From Isoalcanivorax indicus (lineage in GTDB: Bacteria > Pseudomonadota > Gammaproteobacteria > Pseudomonadales > Alcanivoracaceae): DNA of 64,000 bases. The translations under genes were made by a program, and so were the position numbers. The notes beneath the pieces were generated by a model, which had not been told where the DNA came from, did no database searches, and saw only the letters and a list, made by a program, of their open reading frames with translations. The stretch covers positions 1,736,001-1,800,000 of the forward strand of contig NZ_QGMP01000001.1 of the NCBI RefSeq assembly GCF_003259185.1, in the 5' to 3' direction. Of this stretch, positions 9,477 through 17,446 are shown piece after piece; position 1 is the first letter of the stretch, and each line of letters begins with the position of its first letter.

Positions 9477-10211
9477 ATGCACCGTGTTGTGATCCTGACC
9501 GGCGCCGGCATTTCTGCCGAGTCCGGTATCCGCACCTTTCGCGGCGCCGATGGCCTGTGGGAGAACCACCGCCTGGAAGACGTGGCCACCCCCGAGGCCT
9601 TCCTGCGCGACCCCGCCCTGGTGCAGCGCTTCTACAACGAGCGCCGGCGCCTGCTGCACAGTGCAGAAATCCGCCCGAACGCGGCCCATGAGGCACTGGC
9701 CCGGCTGGAGCAGGCGCTGGGCGATGACCTGCTGCTGATCACCCAGAATATCGACAACCTGCATGAGCGCGCAGGCAGCCAGCGGCTGATCCCCATGCAC
9801 GGCGAGTTGCTGCGCGGGCGTTGCCGCCTGTGCCACCAGGTCACGCGGGTCGAGGGCGATATCACCCCGGAGAGTGTGTGCGATCATTGCGGGAGTCGGG
9901 GCTGTCTGCGCCCGCATGTGGTCTGGTTCGGCGAGATGCCGCTGCAGATGGAACGCATCTACGAGGCGCTGGCGCGCTGCACGCTGTTCGTGAGCATCGG
10001 CACCTCCGGCAACGTCTACCCGGCGGCCGGATTCGTCGAGGTGGCCAACCAGGCGGGCGCCCACACGCTGGAGCTGAACCTGGAGGCCTCGCGCGTGCGC
10101 AGTGCCTTCCGCGAACACCGTGAAGGACTGGCCAGTGTCCTGGTGCCCGAATGGGTGGAGAGCCTGCTGGCACAGCGCCATCGTGTTTCTTCAGACGTGC
10201 GATTCCGCTAG
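9477..10211 (+). CDS. cobB: NAD-dependent protein deacylase, CobB-type sirtuin
   Basis: A 244-residue Sir2 protein that removes acyl groups from lysine using NAD+. It shows [14 protein letters not shown] (NAD binding, residues ~7-20), TQNIDNLH, the catalytic His in MHGELL, and a zinc site of four cysteines (CRLC and CDHC). The motif YNER matches the Tyr-x-x-Arg pair of class III sirtuins such as E. coli CobB and SIRT5, which favours succinyl-lysine as well as acetyl-lysine. The frame extends upstream to 9363, but the ATG at 9477 places GAGIS at the usual distance from the N-terminus and has GGGAGA upstream. The next gene, DAHP synthase, starts 33 bp downstream. Confidence 0.93.
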   Translation: MHRVVILTGAGISAESGIRTFRGADGLWENHRLEDVATPEAFLRDPALVQRFYNERRRLLHSAEIRPNAAHEALARLEQALGDDLLLITQNIDNLHERAGSQRLIPMHGELLRGRCRLCHQVTRVEGDITPESVCDHCGSRGCLRPHVVWFGEMPLQMERIYEALARCTLFVSIGTSGNVYPAAGFVEVANQAGAHTLELNLEASRVRSAFREHREGLASVLVPEWVESLLAQRHRVSSDVRFR

Positions 10212-10214
10212 ACT
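10186..10214 (+). promoter_or_regulatory. Candidate sigma70 promoter for the DAHP synthase gene
   Basis: TTTCTT (10186-10191), a 17-bp spacer, and TAGACT (10209-10214) lie inside the last codons of cobB, about 30 bp before the downstream ATG. The match is moderate and rests on inspection only. Confidence 0.4.
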
Positions 10215-10244
10215 GCTTGCCTTTGTTGCATTCCCGGACACGTC

Positions 10245-11315
10245 ATGACTGAAAAGCAAGTAGATGATCTGAATATCGAGTCGCAGACCCTGCTGACCAC
10301 CCCGCGCGAGCTGAAAGCCAAGCTGCCGCTGTCTGATGCTGCACGGGAAACGGTGGCTGCCGGGCGCGACACCGTGCGCAACATTCTGGATCGCAAGGAC
10401 CCGCGTCTGTTCATCGTCATTGGTCCCTGCTCCATCCATGATCTGGACGCCGCCAACGAATACGCTGGCCGCCTGAAGAAGCTGGCCACCGAAGTGGAAG
10501 ACACCCTGGTACTGATACAGCGGGTCTATTTCGAGAAGCCGCGTACCACGGTGGGCTGGAAGGGGCTGATCAACGACCCCTACATGAACGACACCTTCAA
10601 GATCGAGGATGGGCTGCATATCGCCCGCAAGTTGCTGCTGGACATGGCCGAGATGGGCCTGCCCACAGCCACCGAGGCACTCGACCCGATCACTCCGCAG
10701 TATCTTCAGGATCTGATTACCTGGTCGGCCATCGGCGCCCGCACCACCGAGTCACAGACACACCGGGAAATGTCCTCCGGCCTGTCCAGCCCGGTGGGCT
10801 TCAAGAACGGCACCGACGGCGGCCTGGATGTGGCCATCAACGCCATGCTCAGCGTGCGCCACCCGCACCGGTTCCTGGGCATCGACATGGACGGCAAGGT
10901 GGCCATCACCGTGACCCGTGGCAACCCCTACGCGCATGTCGTGCTGCGCGGCGGTGGCGGCAAGCCGAACTACGATTCCGTGTCGGTGGCACTGGCTGAA
11001 CAGGCCCTGAGCAAGGCGGGGGTCTCCACCAACATCATGGTGGATTGCAGCCACGCCAACTCGAACAAGGACCCGGCCCTGCAATCCCTGGTGATGGACA
11101 ACATCACCAACCAGATCATCGAGGGCAACACCTCGATCATCGGTCTGATGGTGGAGTCACACCTGAAAGCGGGCAATCAGAGCATTCCGGCAGACCTGTC
11201 GCAGCTGGAGTATGGCGTCTCGGTCACCGATGGCTGCATTGGCTGGGATACGACGGAAGAGGCTATTCGCAAGATGGCCGATAAGCTGCGCCAGGTTCTG
11301 CCCGCGCGCGGCTGA
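10245..11315 (+). CDS. 3-deoxy-7-phosphoheptulonate synthase (class I DAHP synthase)
   Basis: A 356-residue enzyme that condenses phosphoenolpyruvate and erythrose 4-phosphate in the first step of the shikimate pathway. Family hallmarks are GPCSIHD, YFEKPRTTVGWKGL, ARTTESQTHRE, GFKNGTDG, LRGG and VDCSHANS. Length and several segments (TEALDP..PQYL, WSAIGARTTESQTHRE, VDCSH.NSNKD) look closer to E. coli AroF (tyrosine-sensitive) than to AroG, but the feedback class cannot be settled by eye, so no symbol is given. The LRGGGGKPNY loop is longer than in the E. coli enzymes. A hairpin terminator follows at 11361. Confidence 0.93.
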   Translation: MTEKQVDDLNIESQTLLTTPRELKAKLPLSDAARETVAAGRDTVRNILDRKDPRLFIVIGPCSIHDLDAANEYAGRLKKLATEVEDTLVLIQRVYFEKPRTTVGWKGLINDPYMNDTFKIEDGLHIARKLLLDMAEMGLPTATEALDPITPQYLQDLITWSAIGARTTESQTHREMSSGLSSPVGFKNGTDGGLDVAINAMLSVRHPHRFLGIDMDGKVAITVTRGNPYAHVVLRGGGGKPNYDSVSVALAEQALSKAGVSTNIMVDCSHANSNKDPALQSLVMDNITNQIIEGNTSIIGLMVESHLKAGNQSIPADLSQLEYGVSVTDGCIGWDTTEEAIRKMADKLRQVLPARG

Positions 11316-11360
11316 GGCGGGTACGGCAGGTCAGGCTCTCAGACTCACAGGCTCAAGTTG

Positions 11361-11389
11361 AAAGGCGCACCCTCAACGGTGCGCCTTTT
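11361..11389. terminator. Bidirectional hairpin terminator
   Basis: Arms AAAGGCGCACC (11361-11371) and GGTGCGCCTTT (11378-11388) with a 6-nt loop, followed by Ts on the plus strand. It lies between the convergent DAHP synthase and redoxin genes and overlaps the last codons of the redoxin gene. Confidence 0.8.
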
Positions 11390-12224
11390 CGCTGTCCAGC
11401 ACCTTGAGGAAGGCCTGCGGCCGGGGCCGCAACCGGTAGTTGTCGCTCTGATCGACATACACCACATCGCCCTCCTTGCTGGTCACCACCAGCGTAGGCA
11501 TCAGCGTATGCTGGCCGTGGCCGAGCAGCCGTAAACCTGCGGGCACACCGTAGCGCAGCTCGATGCCCAACGCCCTGGCCGCCTGACCATCGCGATCCTG
11601 CAACCACATCAGCGGCACATCGAAACGACGCGCCAGGGCCTGCGTTCTGGCCAGTGGTTGCGGGCTGACCAGCACGACACGCACACCGCGTGCGGTCAGG
11701 TCCTCATGCAACGCGACGATCTCCCGCACCTGGGCCACACACAGCGGACACCAGTTGCCGCGGAAGAAAATCCAGACTGTCGGCGTGCCGACCAGACTGT
11801 CGGAGGTGACGGGCGTACCGTCGAGCTGATACGCCGTGAACGACGGCAGCGGTACCAGGCGTTGCAGCAGGCGCCGGCGCGGCAAGCGGCTGTACCACAA
11901 CAGATACAGCAGGAAGCCGCCCAGCCCCAGCGGCAAGGCAAAGAGCACCGGCCACCACAGGGGATCGCGGGATGTCAGGGTGCCGAACACGGCCAGGCAG
12001 GCGCCCAGCCAGGCGTAGGCCGTCACGCCGAACAGGTGCGCACTGGTGCGCGCCGGGCGCCGCACATACAACCAGAGGAAGAAGCCCGGCATGGCGGAAC
12101 AGGCCATCAGGGCACCGAGCAGCTCGATACGCAGATGCTCCACCAGCTGCATGAGCAGGAACACGCAGGCCAGCGTGGCCAGCAACAGGTAGCTACTGAG
12201 AAACCAGGATTTCAGACGTTCCAT
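11373..12224 (-). CDS. Membrane-anchored peroxiredoxin/thioredoxin-like protein
   Basis: A 283-residue protein with about four N-terminal membrane segments (residues ~8-25, 32-53, 65-85 and 90-110), then a redoxin (AhpC/TSA-like) domain from ~125. The active-site motif is NWCPLC within WIFFRGNWCPLCVAQVRE, with VVLVSPQ and LMWLQD as expected for the thioredoxin fold. It probably reduces peroxides or disulfides at the membrane; the side of the membrane facing the redoxin domain is not certain. The DUF1285 gene ends 15 bp before its start and both lie on the same strand, so co-transcription is likely. Confidence 0.8.
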   Translation of the reverse strand: MERLKSWFLSSYLLLATLACVFLLMQLVEHLRIELLGALMACSAMPGFFLWLYVRRPARTSAHLFGVTAYAWLGACLAVFGTLTSRDPLWWPVLFALPLGLGGFLLYLLWYSRLPRRRLLQRLVPLPSFTAYQLDGTPVTSDSLVGTPTVWIFFRGNWCPLCVAQVREIVALHEDLTARGVRVVLVSPQPLARTQALARRFDVPLMWLQDRDGQAARALGIELRYGVPAGLRLLGHGQHTLMPTLVVTSKEGDVVYVDQSDNYRLRPRPQAFLKVLDSEKAHR

Positions 12225-12239
12225 CGCCCCTGCCGCCCT

Positions 12240-12815
12240 TCAGTGGTCAAGCCGCCCCACCGGGAAACGGACGCCGCGGCTGTGCACCACAAGCCATTCC
12301 GTGCCATCAATCCCGGCGCGCTGCCCCTGCTCCACCAGCGCGTAGAACACATTGCGGTGCACCAGCGCTTCCATGCCATCACGCACATACAGATAGGGTG
12401 ACGGCTCGCCGGTCTCGCTGTCGATGTCCACGCGCAGGGGGTGTTCGGCGTCCGCCACCACCGTAGCGCCCACATTGGTGGTGAAGGCCAGCACCGGCTC
12501 GCCCTGCTCTTCCAGCACCTCCAGCGTCACCGCCACAAACGGCGCATCCTCGACCACGATACCCAGCTTTTCCACCGGCGTGACCAGATAATAGCGGTCG
12601 CCCTCACGGCGCAGGATGGTGGAAAACAGACGCACCATGGCGGGCCGGTTGATCGGCGTCCCCTGGTAATACCAGGTGCCGTCACGGGCAATGCGCATAT
12701 CGATATCGGCAACATGCTCAGGGTGCCAGGCGTGCACCGGAGGCAGCCCGCTGGCATCCTTGTCGGCCTGCTCCAGCACCTGCATCAGCTTGTCCGGATC
12801 GCGTGTATCGGTCAT
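12240..12815 (-). CDS. DUF1285 family protein
   Basis: A 191-residue soluble protein with the conserved start of the family (DIDMRIARDGTWYYQGTPINRPAMVRLFSTILRRE in separate segments) and the VEKLGIVVEDAPFVAV core. DUF1285 proteins are widespread in Proteobacteria; structures exist for homologues but no agreed biochemical role is known to me. The start ATG at 12815 overlaps the stop of the upstream TetR gene by four bases, indicating a translationally coupled pair. Confidence 0.88.
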   Translation of the reverse strand: MTDTRDPDKLMQVLEQADKDASGLPPVHAWHPEHVADIDMRIARDGTWYYQGTPINRPAMVRLFSTILRREGDRYYLVTPVEKLGIVVEDAPFVAVTLEVLEEQGEPVLAFTTNVGATVVADAEHPLRVDIDSETGEPSPYLYVRDGMEALVHRNVFYALVEQGQRAGIDGTEWLVVHSRGVRFPVGRLDH

Positions 12816-13444
12816 CGGCCGCGCTGTCCCTTGTTCCCCATGCGGATCCCGATACTGATCAGGAAATCGATAAAGTCTTCCTTGTCGTCGATGAACTTGC
12901 GGTAGAACGGCGACTCCATCAGGCCCACAGCGCCATGGGCCAGGGCCCAGGCGGCGGCGATATGATAACTGGCCGGCACATCTTCCAGGGCACCCTCCCG
13001 GATGCGCGACTCGATCACCCCGGTCAGGTTATCCAGATTGGCGGCACGGATGGCATGCAACTTCTCCACCAGCTCGGGTACCGCCTGGTCCTTGATGACC
13101 TTGTGCTCCAGCCGGTCAAACAGCTGATAGCGGCGCGGATCACCGATACGAAAACGGAAATACTCCCGGGCCAGCTGCTCCTTGTCGGGAGACGGGGCGA
13201 TCTGACGAAACAGTTCAGCCAGATCCTCTTCATAGCGGATCATCAGGAGCAGGTAGATTTCGTTCTTGGTTTCGAAGTGTTTGTAGATGGTGCCCTTGCC
13301 GATACCAACACGATCAGCAATCATCTCTACCGTAACGCGGTCTTCCCCCTGCTCCAGAAACAGCGCCAGCGCGGCATCCAGAATCTCCCTTTCACGCTGC
13401 CGGAACTCCTGCGCCTTGCGCGCCGCTTTCTCCAGATCGCCCAT
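12812..13444 (-). CDS. TetR-family transcriptional regulator
   Basis: A 210-residue regulator from the ATG at 13444. A helix-turn-helix occupies residues ~20-65 (ILDAALALFLEQGEDRVTVEMIADRVGIGKGTIYKHFETKNEIY). The C-terminal ligand domain is unassigned. A GTG at 13483 gives 13 more residues but lies near the candidate promoter, while the ATG at 13444 has AGAGGAG upstream. It is co-transcribed with the DUF1285 gene and is divergent from the aminotransferase at 13608. Homologues next to DUF1285 are common in Pseudomonas-type genomes; the regulated genes are not evident. Confidence 0.85.
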   Translation of the reverse strand: MGDLEKAARKAQEFRQREREILDAALALFLEQGEDRVTVEMIADRVGIGKGTIYKHFETKNEIYLLLMIRYEEDLAELFRQIAPSPDKEQLAREYFRFRIGDPRRYQLFDRLEHKVIKDQAVPELVEKLHAIRAANLDNLTGVIESRIREGALEDVPASYHIAAAWALAHGAVGLMESPFYRKFIDDKEDFIDFLISIGIRMGNKGQRGR

Positions 13445-13492
13445 CTGTGCTTTTCTCCTCTGCGCATCATCGCGCTCAACCACTGCTTTGGC

Positions 13493-13522
13493 AGTCTAGC
13501 CCACGCCTGCCCCACGGGCCAA
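13493..13522 (-). promoter_or_regulatory. Candidate promoter of the TetR/DUF1285 operon
   Basis: On the minus strand TTGGCC (13517-13522), an 18-bp spacer and TAGACT (13493-13498) precede the 13444 start by about 50 bp. Moderate match by eye. Confidence 0.35.
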
Positions 13523-13607
13523 GCGGGCGCCTGGCGCGCTATGATGAAGCCCGATCAATGAATGCGCGGATGATACGCCAACCAACACGAATCGCAACGA
13601 GGCGCCC

Positions 13608-14726
13608 ATGACCAACATCGCCGACGAGTTCCCGCAGGATCCGGACCTGCTCTACCTCAACCATGCCGCCGTTGCGCCCTGGCCGCGCCGGGCCCGTGAT
13701 GCGGTGACGGCCTTTGCTGCCGAAAACCTTCATCAGGGTGCCCGTGACTATCCGCGCTGGCTGGCCACCGAGCAGCGGCTGCGCCAGCAATTGCAGGCCC
13801 TGATCAATGCCCCGGACAGCGCCGACATCGCTCTGCTCAAGAACACCTCGGAAGGCCTGTCCGTGCTGGCCTGTGGTCTGGACTGGCAGGACGGCGACGA
13901 AGTGATCATCAGCAATCAGGAATTCCCGTCGAACCGCATCCCCTGGCAGGCCCAGGCACGTCACGGTGTGACGACCCGGGAGGTCGACATCTCCATGGCC
14001 GATCCCGAACAGGCGCTGATTGATGCCATGACCCCGCGTACACGGGTACTGGCCATCAGTTCGGTGCAGTACGGCAGCGGACTGCGCCTGGATCTGGCTC
14101 GGCTGGGGAAGGCCTGCCGCCGGGCTGGCGTGCTGTTCTGTGTGGACGCGATCCAGAGCCTCGGCGCCCTGCCCTTCGACGTGCAGGAAATCCAGGCCGA
14201 TGTGGTGGTGGCGGACGGACATAAATGGATGCTCGGGCCAGAGGGGCTGGCGCTGTTTTATTGCCAACCGGACCTGCGCGAACAGCTCACCCTGTTCCAG
14301 TTCGGCTGGCATATGGTGGCGGATGCGGGCAACTACGACCGGCACGACTGGGAGATCGCTGCCGATGCACGACGCTTCGAATGTGGCAGCCCCAATCTGC
14401 TCGCCGTGCATGCCCTGTCGGCCAGCCTGTCGCTGCTGCTGGAGGTGGGTATGGACAGCGTCGGTGATGCCGTTCTGGCCCGCAGTACCTGGCTCGACAC
14501 TGCCCTGCGCGCCTGCGGTCGGGGACAGGTGCTGAGCCCGGCCGCGCCGGAGCGGCGGGCGGGCATCGTGACCTGGCGGCCCGAGGAACCGCTGGATGCC
14601 TGTTTCACGCGCCTGCGGGACGCCGGGGTGGTGTGCGCCCAGCGCGGCGGCGGCATCCGCCTGTCGCCGCACTTCTACACTGACCACACGGTCATGGAAC
14701 GTGCCGTGGCATTGCTGCTAGGATAG
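13608..14726 (+). CDS. Aminotransferase class V-fold PLP enzyme
   Basis: A 372-residue PLP-dependent enzyme of the class V / cysteine desulfurase-like fold. The PLP lysine is Lys206 in VVADGHKWMLGPEG. Other fold features are YLNHAAVAPWP at the N-terminus, NTSEGLSVLA (phosphate-binding turn) and VDAIQSLGALP (Asp contacting the pyridine ring). There is no obvious mobile catalytic-cysteine loop of a desulfurase. The substrate is unknown; homologues are annotated generically. It starts at the ATG at 13608 with ACGAGG upstream, and is followed 5 bp later by the YiiX-like gene, suggesting a two-gene operon. Confidence 0.88.
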   Translation: MTNIADEFPQDPDLLYLNHAAVAPWPRRARDAVTAFAAENLHQGARDYPRWLATEQRLRQQLQALINAPDSADIALLKNTSEGLSVLACGLDWQDGDEVIISNQEFPSNRIPWQAQARHGVTTREVDISMADPEQALIDAMTPRTRVLAISSVQYGSGLRLDLARLGKACRRAGVLFCVDAIQSLGALPFDVQEIQADVVVADGHKWMLGPEGLALFYCQPDLREQLTLFQFGWHMVADAGNYDRHDWEIAADARRFECGSPNLLAVHALSASLSLLLEVGMDSVGDAVLARSTWLDTALRACGRGQVLSPAAPERRAGIVTWRPEEPLDACFTRLRDAGVVCAQRGGGIRLSPHFYTDHTVMERAVALLLG

Positions 14727-14731
14727 CGGCC

Positions 14732-15601
14732 ATGAAACCGGCACACCCCGCCCCGCCACTGCCCGTTGATCAAGGGCCGTCACTGCGTCACTGGTTGCAG
14801 CAGGAGCGTCCGCGCCCGGCGTTGCACCTGAGTGACACCGAGCGGCTGCGGCAGCTCCTGCAGCCTTGCGACGTGCTGCTGATCGACGGCTGCACCCGGC
14901 TGGACGCTCGCCTGCGGACCATCAGCGGCAGCCGCTGGACCCGTGTCGGCCTGTATATCGGGCGTCTGCATGATCTGCGTGATCCCGCCCTGCGCGCCAC
15001 CGTCACCGAATACCTGCCCTGCGAGCCGGATACCCAGCTGGTACTGCTGTCGACGGCTGATCGCGGCCTGACCCTGATGCCGCTGGCCAGCCTGTCGGCA
15101 GAGCACCTGCGCCTGTGCCGCCCGCGGGGCCTGGAAGGCGATGATCCGCAAACGGTCATCCGCTATGGGCTGAGCCGTCTGGGCACCCACCGGGCCATGA
15201 ACTGGAGCGATGCCCTGGCCCTGCTGTTGCCCTGGGGCCTGCTGCCACGCCACTGGCGCCCGGGGCTGTTTGCCCGCCTTGCCGGTCGCACCCTGCGCAG
15301 TCTGACCGGCAGCATCATTGGTGATGCCTTTTCCTTCATCCAGTTCCCGGTGCTGCCTCTGGTCAAACGCACAGAGAAAGACATGACGCGCCTGTATCGC
15401 CGTCATCCTCGCTTGTTCCATGCCGCCGATTTCGACCACTCACCTTACTTCGACATCATCAAATACCCGTTCGTCGACCATAATGACGACCGTCGTATTC
15501 GCCTGTTGCCGTGGAAAGGGCGCATTGGTGCCCTGCAAGAAGAGAACCGGCACACGCCGGGGGAGAACGCAGGCAGCGACGCTGCTGCGACAAAACCTTG
15601 A
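14732..15601 (+). CDS. YiiX/NlpC-P60-like (permuted papain fold) protein, probably catalytically inactive
   Basis: A 289-residue protein. The segment LLIDGCTRLDARLR..SGSRWTRVGLYIG resembles the N-terminal part of YiiX/YebB-like permuted NlpC/P60 hydrolases, where the usual text is S-H-x-x-LYVG and the His is catalytic. Here Arg71 occupies that place. In the C-terminal part these proteins usually read C-S-x-L-I-x-x-A-F; here Gly193 precedes SIIGDAF, so the catalytic Cys also seems absent. The protein is soluble with no signal peptide. It follows the aminotransferase by 5 bp and converges with the protease gene, one base apart. The family call is moderate and inactivity is inferred from remembered motifs. 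Confidence 0.65.
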   Translation: MKPAHPAPPLPVDQGPSLRHWLQQERPRPALHLSDTERLRQLLQPCDVLLIDGCTRLDARLRTISGSRWTRVGLYIGRLHDLRDPALRATVTEYLPCEPDTQLVLLSTADRGLTLMPLASLSAEHLRLCRPRGLEGDDPQTVIRYGLSRLGTHRAMNWSDALALLLPWGLLPRHWRPGLFARLAGRTLRSLTGSIIGDAFSFIQFPVLPLVKRTEKDMTRLYRRHPRLFHAADFDHSPYFDIIKYPFVDHNDDRRIRLLPWKGRIGALQEENRHTPGENAGSDAAATKP

Positions 15602-15602
15602 T

Positions 15603-17258
15603 TCAGCGCCCGATACGACGGCGATATCCTGCAACCAGCAGCATCAGCCCGGCCATCAGCCCGGCCCCCCCACCGCTGCCACCGCCGCGCCCCCCCACGG
15701 GGGCTGCCAGCTCGCCAACCGTCATCTGACGGCTGGCGGCGGTGGCCGGGAAGTTGCCGTTGGCCGCACTGACCTCCATACGCACCACGCCGGAAGACTG
15801 AGTACCCAGCACTTCCAGTTGCAGCGACTTCTGTGCGCCGGGGGCCATTTGCCCCAGCGGGCATTCCACCGGGTGACGATCCAGACAGCCACTCTGGTCA
15901 GGATTGACCAGCCGCGCGCCAGCAGGAAGGAAAACCTGCAAGGTGGCGCCCTCGGCGGTCACATCCGGTGCTTCATTGACCACCTGGATGCGCAGGCGCG
16001 CGCCCTGCTCCCCGTCGCGCTGCACCGGCTCGCGGGTCAGTTGCAAGGTCAGGTCAGGCTGGTCGGAAAAGCGCAGTGCCACGCTGTCTGTGGCCCGCTT
16101 GCGGTAGTTGTGTTCGCTGGCAATCGGTGTCACCGCCACCGCCACATCGGCATCCTGATGGCCCGTATAACTGATCTCGAACCGGCGCGCGCTGAGCTGC
16201 TGGCCCACCGGCACGTTCCCTGCATTGCGGCACTCGGTATGGTTGGCTGACACCTGCACACAGTTCAGGCCATCAAGACTGCGCACCGCCAAGGGGCGAT
16301 CGCTGTCCAGGCGCCAGCCCACGGCTGAGGCCTGAGTCGCTGCACTCTGATTGGCGATATCACTGCTGAGCACACGGCGGGTGCTGCGCCGCCCGACAGG
16401 CTGATCGGCCTGCGAGGCCGATGCCAGATCCACCAGACTTGCCCAGGCGGTGCGCTCCATCCAGCCGGTGTAATGGGATGCCGCAGTGTAGACCCCTGGT
16501 ACCCCCACGGTGCCGCACTCGGACGCGCCATAGCTGGTGACCCCCATCAGCCAGTGACGGCCCTCGTGGTACATCACCAGCGGGCCACCGCTGTCCCCGT
16601 TGCAGGTATCCCGCGGTGTATCGTCGCTCCCGGCACAGATCTGATGCCCGTTGAGGTTGCGCCAGGTGCGTCCGCAGACACTGCCGGGCACATAGTCCAG
16701 ATTGACCTCCTGCAGGCGCTGGGCGCCGCTGGACGGATCGTTGGCGCGGGTACGGCCCCAGCCCATGGCGGTGAACAGGTTACGGTGGCTGGTGCGGCCC
16801 AGATAGTGGTGCTGCGCCGGCCCGGCCATGTTCACCGGGGTCGTCGAAGAGGGCTGTGCCAGCCGCAGCAAGGCGACATCGTGATGCAGGGTGGCGCGGG
16901 TGTACTCCGGGTGCACGTAGACATGGCTGACCGGAAGGGTCTCACCACCACTACCGTCCCGATGAATACTGCCCAGCACGACCTGGAGGTTATGGGCATG
17001 CAATTGCTGCCCGGCATTGGTGGTCACGCAATGTGCGGCGGTCAGCACCCAGCGAGGTGCGATCAGCGTGCCACCACAGATCAGGGATTGTTGAGAGTTG
17101 TTGGCACCGGACACGAAGTTCACTGCGGCCATCCAGGGCCACTTGCCTGCTGCTGTCTCCGTGCCGCCAATGATTCGGGCCTGTGCTTCGTCCCCCGCCA
17201 CCCCCTGGCTGGTCAGGCAGGCTGCCATGACCAGGCCAAAGCCCAGCTTACGAAGCAT
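15603..17258 (-). CDS. Secreted trypsin-like serine protease with GlyGly-CTERM sorting tail
   Basis: A 551-residue S1 family protease. A signal peptide (MLRKLGFGLVMAACLTSQGVAG) precedes the IIGGT activation-type N-terminus. The triad is His in LTAAHC (~76), Asp in DVALLRL (~126) and Ser in GDSGGP (~226). Residues ~280-510 include a DUF11-like segment. The C-terminus has a Gly-rich GGRGGGSGGG, a hydrophobic helix and YRRRIGR, the GlyGly-CTERM pattern cut by rhombosortase in proteins sent out by type II secretion. Neither rhombosortase nor secretion genes are in this window. It probably acts at the cell surface or outside the cell. A hairpin lies in its leader. Confidence 0.9.
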   Translation of the reverse strand: MLRKLGFGLVMAACLTSQGVAGDEAQARIIGGTETAAGKWPWMAAVNFVSGANNSQQSLICGGTLIAPRWVLTAAHCVTTNAGQQLHAHNLQVVLGSIHRDGSGGETLPVSHVYVHPEYTRATLHHDVALLRLAQPSSTTPVNMAGPAQHHYLGRTSHRNLFTAMGWGRTRANDPSSGAQRLQEVNLDYVPGSVCGRTWRNLNGHQICAGSDDTPRDTCNGDSGGPLVMYHEGRHWLMGVTSYGASECGTVGVPGVYTAASHYTGWMERTAWASLVDLASASQADQPVGRRSTRRVLSSDIANQSAATQASAVGWRLDSDRPLAVRSLDGLNCVQVSANHTECRNAGNVPVGQQLSARRFEISYTGHQDADVAVAVTPIASEHNYRKRATDSVALRFSDQPDLTLQLTREPVQRDGEQGARLRIQVVNEAPDVTAEGATLQVFLPAGARLVNPDQSGCLDRHPVECPLGQMAPGAQKSLQLEVLGTQSSGVVRMEVSAANGNFPATAASRQMTVGELAAPVGGRGGGSGGGAGLMAGLMLLVAGYRRRIGR

Positions 17259-17266
17259 AATGATTT

Positions 17267-17298
17267 CTACCTACTGTTTTTATGTTTGTAGTAGGTAG
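17267..17298 (-). promoter_or_regulatory. Stem-loop in the leader of the protease gene
   Basis: CTACCTACT (17267-17275) and AGTAGGTAG (17290-17298) form a perfect 9-bp stem with a 14-nt loop, only 8 bp upstream of the protease start codon. It could be an operator half-site pair or an RNA hairpin affecting translation. Confidence 0.5.
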
Positions 17299-17446
17299 AC
17301 TGGATTAGCAAATGGCGCCCGTACAGTACCAAATGCTCAATTTGTGACCTGAATCATTACACAAACATGCACAACGTAACGAAGCATTACACTTTGGTCG
17401 AAGCCGAACGGCAGGAAGGAAGGCGGGAAATCAGACCAGGGAGCGC

